From NCBI GenBank assembly GCA_910587445.1, contig CAJULE010000022.1, positions 1 to 38,228 of the forward strand: 38,228 nucleotides of DNA. The letters are read 5' to 3'. Shown here one piece after another: positions 1-7,780 of the stretch (position 1 is its first letter; the number at the start of each line of letters is the position of its first letter). A program made the position numbers and the translations under genes. The notes under the pieces are model-generated. The model was not told the origin of the DNA. It did no database searches and saw only the letters and a list, made by a program, of their open reading frames with translations. This DNA comes from an uncultured Christensenellaceae bacterium. GTDB lineage: Bacteria > Bacillota > Clostridia > Christensenellales > Pumilibacteraceae.

Positions 1-1
1 T

Positions 2-64
2 ATCTTTGAGGTTTTAGAAATGCCAAACGTTAAGGAGTTCTTGGGCAGCATCGAATACTATTAA
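2..64 (+). CDS. 3' end of an unidentified coding sequence
   Basis: The window opens inside an open frame that reads IFEVLEMPNVKEFLGSIEYY and stops at TAA 62-64. Only 20 residues are visible, so no family can be assigned. It is followed by a possible weak terminator hairpin and then by the promoter of the RNase III operon, so it is likely a separate upstream gene of the same accessory region. It could also be a chance open frame. Confidence 0.35.
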   Translation: MFEVLEMPNVKEFLGSIEYY

Positions 65-86
65 TGTCATACATAAAGTTGGAGAA

Positions 87-116
87 GGGGTCGACAGAAA
101 TGCCGACTCCTTTGAC
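87..116 (+). terminator. Possible weak terminator after the first gene
   Basis: GGGGTCG (87-93) can pair with CGACTCC (104-110) with one G-T wobble and a 10-base loop. A T-rich stretch follows. The stem is short and the T-run is interrupted, so termination efficiency is doubtful. Apart from this and the promoter and leader listed next, I see no gene in 65-396. Confidence 0.35.
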
Positions 117-156
117 GTTTACTTTTTTACATTTTGAAAAATATGGCACATACCCC

Positions 157-185
157 TTGACGGATTATGTCGAGTTTGATATAAT
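157..185 (+). promoter_or_regulatory. Sigma-A promoter of the RNase III operon
   Basis: TTGACG (157-162) and a perfect TATAAT (180-185) are separated by 17 bases, an essentially consensus vegetative promoter. The predicted start near 192 would give a leader of about 205 bases before the RNase III start codon at 397. This makes the two-gene unit transcriptionally independent of the sequence upstream. Confidence 0.8.
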
Positions 186-310
186 GAAAATACAGAGAAG
201 GCATTGCGACATAAATAGTTGGATGTAAAGCATATTGGATTTGTGACCTGTTATGCAAGTGACTGGAACCAAGGACGAGTGATTTATATAACACCATTTA
301 TCGAGTGGAT

Positions 311-387
311 GCCTGGCGATGCTACAAGGGCGTAGTCTATATTTCGTCAGGCTCTTTCTATGCCCTCTGTGAAAAAACACAGGAGGT
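311..387 (+). promoter_or_regulatory. Structured leader with an SD-sequestering hairpin
   Basis: Two structures are visible. GCCTGGCG (311-318) pairs with CGTCAGGC (345-352), enclosing an inner CTAC/GTAG stem (322-325 with 332-335). Just before the gene, CTGTG (367-371) pairs with CACAG (378-382) around an A6 loop. This second stem extends with one mismatch through 362-366 and 383-387, so the ribosome binding site AGGAGG (381-386) lies inside it. Translation could therefore depend on opening or cleaving this hairpin. Known RNase III genes can be autoregulated by cleavage of their own leader; that this happens here is inference. Confidence 0.5.
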
Positions 388-396
388 ATTTTTATT

Positions 397-1458
397 ATGA
401 AGGCTGAACAGTACGATGAAGTTGAATCACAAATCGGGTACGAGTTCAAAAACAGATTGTTGTTGCAGCAAGCGTTTACGCGGAAAAGTTATACGCAAGA
501 AACGCACGATGGCGAAAACAATGAAGTGTTGGAGTTTATAGGCGATAAGGTTCTCGACTTGGTAATCGTTAAGGTTTTGACGGAGTATTACGGCGAAATC
601 AACAATGACAAAGAGTACGAGTGTGAACACAATGAGGGGAAGCTCACGGAGTTCAAGAAGCACCTTGTGGAAAGTAAGATGTTGGCAGAACGCATTGACG
701 AGATGGGTTTTGCAGATTATTTGATAATGGGCAAGGGGGACATAAAAAATAATGTCCAAAACGAAACCCATGTAAAAGAAGACTTGTTTGAAGCCATACT
801 CGGCGCAGTTGCCCTTGACAGCGATTGGGAGATGGATTCAATGCAAGATGCGGTGGAAATGATGCTCCACCTTGATTGTTACTTGGAAAATGGCTTCGGT
901 ACAGACAAGGATTATGTTTCCATTATTCAGCAGTGGCAACAGAAGCGTGTAGGAGAGTTGCCGTTTTATAAATTCTATAATTCAAGGTATGAATATCACT
1001 GCAATATGCGCTCTATACAAGTTGGAACTAGAAGGCGTATGGAGCAAGGCGAAGGGGATATCGTTTGTGAATTACGCATAGATAATGGTGCGCCGTTTGT
1101 TGGCTTTGGGTATTCCAAGAGCCTGGCAAGAATGGCTGCGGCAGAGCTTGCGTATGATTACTTGGACGAGCAAGGCTTGCTTCGGACAATGGAAGATGAA
1201 ATTGACGAACCCACTCTCGAGAAGGCAGTGAGTCAGCTTCAGGAGCTTGCGCAGAAGGGTTACTTTTCTTTCCCTTATTATGAGTTTAATGAAGACCACG
1301 ATGACGATGGGAATCCCGTCTGGACTTGCGAATGCCACATTGAAGAATACGAAGATTACTATTACGATGAAGCAAGCTCAAAAAAGGAAGCCAAACGACT
1401 AGCCGCATATCATATGCTTCTCTCAATTCTTAATCACGAGAATGGGAGGACTGACTGA
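397..1458 (+). CDS. Ribonuclease III-like protein with two dsRNA-binding domains
   Basis: This 353-residue protein should cleave double-stranded RNA. The RNase III signature NEVLEFIGDKVLDLV spans residues 42-56. The four metal ligands align as E46, D50, D129 and E132, so the active site looks intact. After the nuclease domain (about 1-165) there are two dsRNA-binding domains. The first (about 172-258) ends in GYSKSLARMAAAELAYDYL and the second (about 272-347) ends in SSKKEAKRLAAYHML. Ordinary bacterial RNase III is about 220-240 residues with one dsRBD, so this is an atypical paralogue and probably not the housekeeping rnc. The start has AGGAGG ten bases upstream. Its TGA shares one base with the ATG of the next gene (TGATG), implying coupled translation. 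The acidic, AT-richer coding sequence contrasts with the phage genes downstream and suggests transfer. Confidence 0.88.
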   Translation: MKAEQYDEVESQIGYEFKNRLLLQQAFTRKSYTQETHDGENNEVLEFIGDKVLDLVIVKVLTEYYGEINNDKEYECEHNEGKLTEFKKHLVESKMLAERIDEMGFADYLIMGKGDIKNNVQNETHVKEDLFEAILGAVALDSDWEMDSMQDAVEMMLHLDCYLENGFGTDKDYVSIIQQWQQKRVGELPFYKFYNSRYEYHCNMRSIQVGTRRRMEQGEGDIVCELRIDNGAPFVGFGYSKSLARMAAAELAYDYLDEQGLLRTMEDEIDEPTLEKAVSQLQELAQKGYFSFPYYEFNEDHDDDGNPVWTCECHIEEYEDYYYDEASSKKEAKRLAAYHMLLSILNHENGRTD

Positions 1459-2870
1459 TGCGGGTAGTTTCTACAAAGTTCAAAATGGTCGATGCCTTTT
1501 CCGAGAATGAGTTTTTTGCGCTTATAGAAAAATGGCTGCAAGCGGCGGGGCCTTGTAAGATGGTGGCTGAACAGCTCGAAGCGTGTGCCGAGAAAATCGG
1601 TGTACATCTGGAAGCGGAATATTGTATGGCGGATACTTTCCGTATAGAAAAAGAAAGTAAGGTGTTCACGCTGTTCAAAATTGCACAGGTTTTCCACGAG
1701 CAGACATGGATTACGGAGATTATCCTCGAATGCAGTCCCGTTGGAAAGATAGTTTATTTCCACATTGACTGTTCCCGTGATGCTACTCGTTTTGACGAAG
1801 CTCCCGAGATGCGCACGGATGTTATACGCACCTTCGTTGATAGCGGCTTCCTTAAACAGCCGAAAGTACCTATAACTTCAAAACCCATTGAGCCTACGAA
1901 TGAGCTGATAGACTGGATAGCGGGAGCAATACGGGAAGAATATGACGATGAGCTTCCGTTGGTTTTAGCTACTACATACTTCGATACACGGGCAACGGAA
2001 ATAGAGGAATATACGCTGTCAAAGAAACTTGCGGGGTTTGCGTATGTGGTGGTTTGCGATAACGAATACACTCGGCTTTTGAAAGATAGGGCAGACCACG
2101 CAACACCCTTCAATGGTGCAGTTTGTATTTACACCAAGGGCGGAAGACCTAGACAGTTTCGGAAGCGGAATGCATACCTGGGTGCGCCCCTTGATAAGCA
2201 GATAGCAAATGAAGTTCAGCGTTTTGTAACTTCTGCCGTGGATGCGGATGCTCCTACATGGGAAGCATTACACGCCGAGCAAGTTCGAAAGGAAGCGAAA
2301 GAGAGTGCAGCCTTGGCAGAAGAAGCACTTGGTGATAACGAAAACCTAGATGAAAAATTAAAAAGGGCGGAGGCGAGAATTGCTGCCTTGGTTCAAGAAA
2401 ATATGTCTTTAACCGCAAAGTGCAACAGTCTCCAAACTGCGCTCACAAAAAGCGAAGCGGTGCAGACGATAATAGAACCTTCATCCATTCCAGAGTTCTT
2501 TGACGGGGAACAGCACGATTTGCTTGTGTCGATTTTGCAGAAGGCACTGTTGAACTGTGGCTCAAAAGAAACTCGGCAGAAAGAGCTTATAACTGACTTG
2601 TTGGCGCATAATAAAATAATAGGAAACGGCAAGGAAATGCTCGAAGTCGTAAAGTCCGTCTTTGCGGATGGCGAGGAACTTTCCGCAAAAGAGCTGGCTG
2701 AATTAAAGCGAGTAGGGTTTGAAATTACGAGCGATAATACCCATTACAAACTGGTTTATAAAGGCAGTAAATATTGGTTCAGCTTGGCTAAAACATCGAG
2801 CGATAAAAAGAGAAGTGGCAAGAACCTAACTTCCGATATTACGAAAACTCTTTCTGTTTATAAGAAATAA
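1458..2870 (+). CDS. Unknown 470-residue coiled-coil partner of the RNase III
   Basis: I do not recognise the family. The protein has an alpha/beta-looking N-terminal half (about 1-260). Next comes a charged, heptad-like stretch (about 270-340) that looks like a coiled coil, then a helical segment. The C-terminal module (about 405-470) contains ELKRVGFEI, HYKLVYKG and a basic, polar end around SSDKKRSGKNLTSDI. That C-terminal pattern recalls small HicA/dsRBD-like nucleic-acid-binding folds, but this is a guess from residue pattern only. There is no signal peptide or membrane segment, so it should be cytoplasmic. It starts at the ATG overlapping the RNase III stop codon and is followed within 12 bases by a strong terminator, so the two genes form one unit. 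A role in recruiting or regulating the nuclease is inferred from this coupling. Confidence 0.75.
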   Translation: MRVVSTKFKMVDAFSENEFFALIEKWLQAAGPCKMVAEQLEACAEKIGVHLEAEYCMADTFRIEKESKVFTLFKIAQVFHEQTWITEIILECSPVGKIVYFHIDCSRDATRFDEAPEMRTDVIRTFVDSGFLKQPKVPITSKPIEPTNELIDWIAGAIREEYDDELPLVLATTYFDTRATEIEEYTLSKKLAGFAYVVVCDNEYTRLLKDRADHATPFNGAVCIYTKGGRPRQFRKRNAYLGAPLDKQIANEVQRFVTSAVDADAPTWEALHAEQVRKEAKESAALAEEALGDNENLDEKLKRAEARIAALVQENMSLTAKCNSLQTALTKSEAVQTIIEPSSIPEFFDGEQHDLLVSILQKALLNCGSKETRQKELITDLLAHNKIIGNGKEMLEVVKSVFADGEELSAKELAELKRVGFEITSDNTHYKLVYKGSKYWFSLAKTSSDKKRSGKNLTSDITKTLSVYKK

Positions 2871-2881
2871 AACACATTTTG

Positions 2882-2907
2882 GGCTGTCCTTTGGACAGCC
2901 TTTTTTG
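2882..2907 (+). terminator. Intrinsic terminator of the RNase III operon
   Basis: A perfect 8-base stem, GGCTGTCC (2882-2889) with GGACAGCC (2893-2900), has a TTT loop and is followed by a run of T. This is a textbook Rho-independent terminator closing the two-gene unit just before the broken terminase gene. Confidence 0.93.
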
Positions 2908-2997
2908 TTTTTTCTAGACTTTTATGGGGTGTGAGATACCCGTTTTTAACTTTATCTATCGCCCTTATTTCTGTTTAGACTTCTCACAGGTCAAGCG

Positions 2998-3597
2998 TTC
3001 GATATTCCGAGAAGCTGGCAGGACAGACTGTCGATCGACCCCGGGCTCAACAATCCGACCGCGTGCCATTGGTATGCCGTGGACGGCGACGGCGTGGTGT
3101 TCGTCGTAGCCGAGCACTACGAGTCGGGCAAAAGCGTGGACTATCATGCGGCGCGCATAAAGGAGATTTCGGATCTTCTGTCCTGGAAGAAAGACAGCTT
3201 CAACAGGGTGGAAGCGCTTATCGACAGTGCGGCAAACCAGCAGACGCTTGCCTCGAGTGCGAGCGTTTCGCGGCTTTTTTCGGAGCTCGGTATCGCGGTG
3301 AACCCAAAGGTAAACAAGAACCTCTTTGCCGGCATTGCCCGCGTCAAGCAGTACTTAAAGGGCGAAAACGGCGTGCCGAAAATACGTATCTTCCGCAATT
3401 GCGTGAATCTGATCAGAGAGCTCAAGACCTATCGTTGGGGAGAGGGCGATACGCCCGTGAAGCGCGAAGATCATTGTCTTGACGAGCTTCGATACTTCAT
3501 CATGACTCTGCCCGAACCTACGAAACCGCTTCCCGAGAAAAAGAGCGACCAACTGCTTTTTAAGGAGAAACTTATGAAAAAGAGAGGACGGGCATGA
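2998..3597 (+). pseudogene. terL: Phage terminase large subunit, nuclease half only (truncated)
   Basis: The frame is open from 2950, and recognisable terminase sequence begins at FDIP near 2998. What remains is the RNase H-like nuclease domain that cuts the DNA concatemer during packaging. The DPGLNNPTACHWYAVDG block carries the first catalytic Asp, ALIDSAANQQ the second, and HCLDELRYFIM the third. The whole N-terminal ATPase half, with its Walker motifs, is absent. No convincing ribosome binding site or start lies at the new 5' end; a GTG at 3079 would lose the first catalytic Asp. The preceding 40-50 bases are AT-rich and belong to the incoming unit. The gene is therefore a 5'-truncated remnant of about 200 residues. 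Its stop overlaps the next ATG (ATGA), typical of the original phage operon. Confidence 0.88.
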
Positions 3598-3884
3598 CGA
3601 AAGATGAACGCGAGCTCATAATGAAAGCTCTTTTAAAGCGGGCAAGCGGCTATATCGCGCACGAGTGCGTGGAGGAGTACGGCGCGGGCGAGGACGGCAG
3701 TGCGGTGTTTATAAAGCGCAGGGAGACCGAAAAGGACGTGCCGGGCGACGTCGGTGCGGCAAAGCTTCTTTTGGAGCTCGACGCCCGACATGAGGACGGC
3801 TACGCCGCATATTCGGACGAAAAGCTCGCTTTGCTGTGCCGCGAACTTGCGGCACGGCTCGGCGATGTGATAAACGACAAATAA
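3594..3884 (+). CDS. Small phage protein next to terminase
   Basis: This 96-residue acidic protein overlaps the terL stop by four bases (ATGA). The segment KDVPGDVGAAKLLLEL resembles the P-x-D-x-x-A pattern common in the C-terminal part of terminase small subunits and related packaging proteins. A terminase-associated role is plausible, but the identification is weak. No HTH is obvious, and it lies downstream of terL rather than in the usual small-subunit position. It is cytoplasmic, with no membrane segment. It precedes a zinc-ribbon protein and the portal gene in one tightly packed operon. Confidence 0.65.
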   Translation: MTKDERELIMKALLKRASGYIAHECVEEYGAGEDGSAVFIKRRETEKDVPGDVGAAKLLLELDARHEDGYAAYSDEKLALLCRELAARLGDVINDK

Positions 3885-3894
3885 GGAGGACGAT

Positions 3895-4101
3895 ATGGAA
3901 TTACTACAGGCAAAGTACAAAATCAAATGCGAAATGGGCGCGTGCCCGAACCGTGCGACGCACACGATAAAATTCAACCGCGTCGGCATAGGCAGTCGGA
4001 TCCACGTATGCGACGAGTGTCTGAAGGAGCTGTACTCGCTTATCGGCTCGCAGATAGTGCCGAAAAGCGTGGAGACGGCGAAAAAGAAGGAGCGCAAATA
4101 A
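3895..4101 (+). CDS. Small zinc-ribbon phage protein
   Basis: This 68-residue basic protein has two cysteine pairs, CEMGAC (C12, C17) and VCDEC (C39, C42), a likely zinc-binding site. An AAGGAGG ribosome binding site precedes the ATG. Its function is unknown. Small cysteine-paired proteins of this kind are seen among phage head-region genes. It lies 10 bases before the portal gene and in the same direction, so it is part of the head operon. Confidence 0.7.
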   Translation: MELLQAKYKIKCEMGACPNRATHTIKFNRVGIGSRIHVCDECLKELYSLIGSQIVPKSVETAKKKERK

Positions 4102-4111
4102 GGAGGGCGAT

Positions 4112-5989
4112 TTGGAAAACGAGAATATCACAAGCGAAGAGCTTGCTGCGGACGTGGTCGCGGATTACGAGCGGCGCAGGGCGGCAAGGCGGCGTTTCGA
4201 AGCGCAGTGGCGGCTTAATATGAATTTCGTGCTCGGCAATCAGTTCTGCTCCATAGGACCGTCCGCAGAGGTCACCGAGGACGAAAAGGACTACTTCTGG
4301 CAGGAACGCGAGGTGTTCAATCACATAGCTTCCGTCGTGGATACACGTCTTGCAAAGCTCGGCAGAGTGCGCCCCGTCATGAGCGTTCGACCGGCTTCCG
4401 GCGACGATTGCGACATAAAGACGGCGCAGGCGGCGAGCAAGATCCTAAAGTCCGCGCAAAACTCGCACGATTTCGATTCCGTGCTCTCGGACGGGACGAT
4501 GTGGTCGGAAATCACGGGAAGCGTGTTTTACAAGATCGCATGGGACGACGACGGCGGCGCGGTCGTGGGGAGCATAGACGGACGCCCCGTGCATGAGGGC
4601 GACGTGAAAATAGAGGTATGTCCGCCGTACGAGATCTATCCCGACGACTTGACGAGACAGGACGTAAAGGACTTAAGGAGCATTATCCACGCACGCGCCG
4701 TGCCGACCGACGAAATAGAGCGCGTCTACGGCGTGAGGGTGGAAAGCGAGACGGGACTCGACGTCATAGAGCCGTCGCTCGTGGGCGGAGTGGGCGGACT
4801 GTTCGGAAGCGGCGTCGCGCCCGCCGCTTCAAGAGGCGAGCGGAGCGACTGCGCGCTCGTCATAGAAAGGTATGATATGCCGAGCGAAAAACATCCGCTC
4901 GGCGCGCACACCGTCGTGTCGAACGGAAAGCTTCTGTACTGCGGCGAGCTTCCGTACGAGAGCGGCGAGGGCGGCGCTCGGGCGCTGCCGTTCGTAAAGC
5001 AGGACTCTATGAGACGCGCGGGCTGCTTCTTCGGTACTTCCATGGTCGAGCGCACCATTCCGCTCCAGCGGGCGTACAACGCCGTCAAAAACCGCAAGCA
5101 CGAATTTTTGAACCGCATAGCCATGGGCGTACTGACGGTCGAGGACGGCTCGGTGGACGTCGACGATCTCGCGGACGAGGGCTTGAGTCCCGGCAAGATA
5201 ATAGTCTACCGTCAGGGCAGTCAGCCGCCGAGACTGATGAACTGCGGCGACGTTCCGAGCGATTTCGCCGTGGAAGAGGAGCGGCTTTTGAACGAATTTA
5301 TTTCGGTTTCGGGCGTGTCGGAAATAATGCGCTCGTCGAGCGTTCCGTCCGGCGCCACGAGCGGCGTTGCGCTCCAGCTCCTTATAGAGCAGGACGACAC
5401 GCGGCTTTCGGTAAGCGCGGAGCTTGTCAGAAAGGCGGCGAGGGAGATCGCGCGAAAGATCCTGCGCCTGTACAGACAGTTCGCAACCCGTCCGCGCCTT
5501 ATAAGGTTTGTCGGAGAAAACGGCGACGTCGAACTCATGTCGTTTGTTTCGAGCGACATAAGCTGCGACGACGTCGTGTTCGATACGGAGAACGAACTGA
5601 GCGAGACGCTCGCCATGCGGCAGAACACCATTTTCGAGCTTTTGAGCCGCGGACTGCTGTCGGGCGAGGACGGAAGGCTCGACGAGGAGACTAAGTATAA
5701 GGTGCTCGACACGCTCGGTTACGGCGGCTGGGAATCGAAGGGCGACGCACGCAAGGTTCATGTGCGCCGAGCGGAAAAGGAGAACATGACGGCGAAAGCG
5801 TGCGGAGAGATAGAGCCGAGCGAGCTTGACGATCACGAACTCCACATCGCCCGCCATACGAGCTTTGCGCTCACCGATTCCAATTTCGGGCACAGGCGAG
5901 GCAAGGAGGCGAGGGAAAGGCTTATCGAGCACATTCGCCGACACAAGGCGCTTATAGAACAAAAGGAGGGAGCAGTCCATGAAACCTAA
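4112..5989 (+). CDS. Phage portal protein
   Basis: This 625-residue protein should form the dodecameric ring through which DNA enters the capsid. I chose the TTG at 4112 because AAGGAGGG lies just upstream and the following residues (MENENITSEELAADVV) run into a helical N-terminus. The stretch QEREVFNHIASVVDTRLAKLG and the later FFGTSMVERTIPLQRAYN block resemble long portals of short-tailed phages such as the P22-like group. The size and its place after terL support the call. The last 11 bases overlap the next ATG. Base composition is GC-rich, and codon use looks like the housekeeping genes later in the window. Confidence 0.85.
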   Translation: MENENITSEELAADVVADYERRRAARRRFEAQWRLNMNFVLGNQFCSIGPSAEVTEDEKDYFWQEREVFNHIASVVDTRLAKLGRVRPVMSVRPASGDDCDIKTAQAASKILKSAQNSHDFDSVLSDGTMWSEITGSVFYKIAWDDDGGAVVGSIDGRPVHEGDVKIEVCPPYEIYPDDLTRQDVKDLRSIIHARAVPTDEIERVYGVRVESETGLDVIEPSLVGGVGGLFGSGVAPAASRGERSDCALVIERYDMPSEKHPLGAHTVVSNGKLLYCGELPYESGEGGARALPFVKQDSMRRAGCFFGTSMVERTIPLQRAYNAVKNRKHEFLNRIAMGVLTVEDGSVDVDDLADEGLSPGKIIVYRQGSQPPRLMNCGDVPSDFAVEEERLLNEFISVSGVSEIMRSSSVPSGATSGVALQLLIEQDDTRLSVSAELVRKAAREIARKILRLYRQFATRPRLIRFVGENGDVELMSFVSSDISCDDVVFDTENELSETLAMRQNTIFELLSRGLLSGEDGRLDEETKYKVLDTLGYGGWESKGDARKVHVRRAEKENMTAKACGEIEPSELDDHELHIARHTSFALTDSNFGHRRGKEARERLIEHIRRHKALIEQKEGAVHET

Positions 5990-6281
5990 AACCGAGACGC
6001 AGTGCTCGAAGGAGACCCGGACGGAAACAAAAGCATATAAGCCGGGCGGAAAGGAGCTTGTCGAACTTTGCGCGGCTCTTCTCGAGGACGACGAATTTGT
6101 GGCAAAATACGTCGTCAAAAGCGAGAAGGTCAAGCGAGCGGTCGTCGACGAATATCTGCGCGGTATTTCGCGCACTCCGCCCGTTATGTCGAGGGGCGTC
6201 GCGGCGCTTGCTCCGCGCCCGAGGGCAAAGACTCTCGAGGAAGCGAAAAAGCTGTGCGAGACCTATCTCGGCGGAATATAA
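5979..6281 (+). CDS. Small phage protein between portal and capsid
   Basis: This 100-residue protein begins inside the end of the portal gene, with AAGGAGGG upstream. It is charged at the N-terminus, helical in the middle (about 24-65), and ends with a proline-rich linker followed by KTLEEAKKLCETYLGG. Scaffolding or head-maturation proteins usually sit at this position, but the protein is short for that and no protease motif is visible. Function is therefore left open. Confidence 0.65.
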   Translation: MKPKTETQCSKETRTETKAYKPGGKELVELCAALLEDDEFVAKYVVKSEKVKRAVVDEYLRGISRTPPVMSRGVAALAPRPRAKTLEEAKKLCETYLGGI

Positions 6282-6338
6282 AACAAAACGGGCGGGCGGC
6301 ATGGGAACAAGAAAAAAATCATATGAGGAGAAAATAAC

Positions 6339-7501
6339 ATGGTAACACTTCGGAATGCGGAAAACGCGTTGAAATCGGTATATCTCGGCGCGGTCACGGA
6401 ACTACTCAATACAAAGATAAATCCGTTGCTTTCCAAAATAGAGCAGACGAGCTCGGACGTTTGGGGCAAGGAGATACGCAAGGCGGCGAGCTGGGGCATA
6501 AACGGCGGCGTCGGCGCGGGCGACGAGGACGGCGCGCTCCCCGCGGCACATTCCAACAACTACGTACAATTCGTTACGACGCTCAAAAATCTCTACGGGC
6601 AGATAGAAATCTCGGACAAGGCGATACGCGCATCGGCGGACGGAAGAGGGGCGTTCACCGACCTTCTCAACGCCGAACTCGAGGGGCTTCTCGCCGCGTC
6701 GAAGTTCAATATGGGCAGAATGCTCTACGGCGACGGCAGCGGCAAGCTTTGCGAGATAGGGGCGGCGGCGACGGGCGGCTATCCCGTAAGCTCGACGAAC
6801 AATCTCATCGAAGGGCTCGTCGTCGATATCTATTCGTCGTCGGGCGCGCTTGTCGAAGGCGGACTCCGCATTTCTTCCGTGGACCGCTCGGCGAGTACGG
6901 TAAAGTTCGCGACTGCGCCGACGGCGAGCGTTGCGGCAAAGAGCGTGCTTTACGTGCAGGGCAGCAAGGACAAGGAAATAACGGGACTCGGAGCGATCTT
7001 TTCGGACAGGGACATCTACGGACTGAAGCGCGAAGACTATCCGTTCCTCACTCCGTACACAAAGGACGTCGGCGGGCTCATAGACGAGATAGACATTCAG
7101 GAGGCAATAGACCGCCTCGAAATGACTGCGGGCGCAAACGTCGACTTCATTGCCTGCTCGGCGACGGCTAAGTACGCTTATCAGGAGTACATGCGCAGTA
7201 CAAGCGCAACATCGACGTAATGGAGCTCAGCGGCGGCTTCAAGACGCTGTCCTACAACGGCATACCTCTCGTATACGATCGCTTTGTCGAGGACGGAGCG
7301 ATGTATCTTCTCGACACCGAGGCATTCAAGCTCCACCGTCTCTGCGATTGGCGCTACCTCGAAAGCGAGAACGGCAGGATTCTGCGCCAGACGCTCGGAA
7401 AACCCACATACACGGCGACGCTCGTGAAGTACTGCGACCTTATATGCGACAAGCCCAACGGTCAGGCAAAGCTTACGGGCATAAGCCGTTCGGGCAACTG
7501 A
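6339..7501 (+). pseudogene. Major capsid protein, interrupted by a one-base frameshift
   Basis: The reading frame from ATG 6339 gives 293 residues, ending abnormally in STSATST at 7220. The second frame (7220-7501) continues the same protein. A single base appears to be missing near 7196: inserting one C after CGC gives YMRQYKRNIDVMELSGG and a joined protein of about 387 residues. That size, the VTTLKNLYGQIEISDKAIRAS segment, and the position after portal fit an HK97-fold-type major capsid protein of short-tailed phages. Ribosome binding site GAGGAG precedes the start. The shift may be a genuine inactivating mutation, a sequencing or assembly error, or less likely programmed frameshifting; no slippery heptamer is visible. 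Confidence 0.8.
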
Positions 7502-7562
7502 CGTAGCGGCGTAGGTCATAAACGGAGTGCGGCGTGTTTTGCCGCGGGAAAGCGGGCGGGCG

Positions 7563-7734
7563 TTTGAAAGTACATTATCTCCTCATGCGGGCTACGTTCG
7601 TCGCTCCGCTCCTCGGCTGAAGGCGTTCGCATCGCCTATAAGGCTTGCTCGGCTGAGCGGTTACGTACGTTTAAGTACGCGCCCGAGATGATCCGCCTAC
7701 AGTTGCCCGTCTGATGCGCGAGAGTACTTTCAAA
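7563..7734. repeat. 172-bp non-coding element with 11-bp terminal inverted repeats
   Basis: The 279-base gap between the capsid and the next gene contains TTTGAAAGTAC (7563-7573) and its exact complement GTACTTTCAAA (7724-7734). Homology continues imperfectly inward (TCTC/GAGA, CAT/ATG and GGGC/GCCC). A central CCGCTC (7606-7611) pairs with GAGCGG (7655-7660). No coding frame is convincing. The shape is that of a MITE-like or large-hairpin repeat inserted among phage genes. No flanking target-site duplication is clear. Confidence 0.55.
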
Positions 7735-7780
7735 GAATGTGTTGCGACAAAATATCGCGTAAAAAAGGAGAAACACGGCG

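Noticed and set aside
186..230. 14-codon peptide in the RNase III leader (ATG 186)
   Set aside because: It begins at or before the predicted transcription start and has no ribosome binding site.
1..2990. Group I or group II intron, or a transposon, carrying the RNase III genes into terL
   Set aside because: No reverse transcriptase, homing endonuclease, transposase, intron core motif, clear target duplication or matching end repeats could be found in the visible part.
2924..3109. Short open frame across the junction
   Set aside because: It is out of frame with the terminase, has no ribosome binding site, and its sequence changes character at the junction.
4683..4691. Near-consensus DnaA box in the portal gene
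   Set aside because: It is isolated, has one mismatch, and lies in coding sequence with no other origin features.
7191..7225. Programmed ribosomal frameshifting in the capsid gene
   Set aside because: No slippery heptamer or downstream stem is visible, and the extra tail of the first frame looks random.
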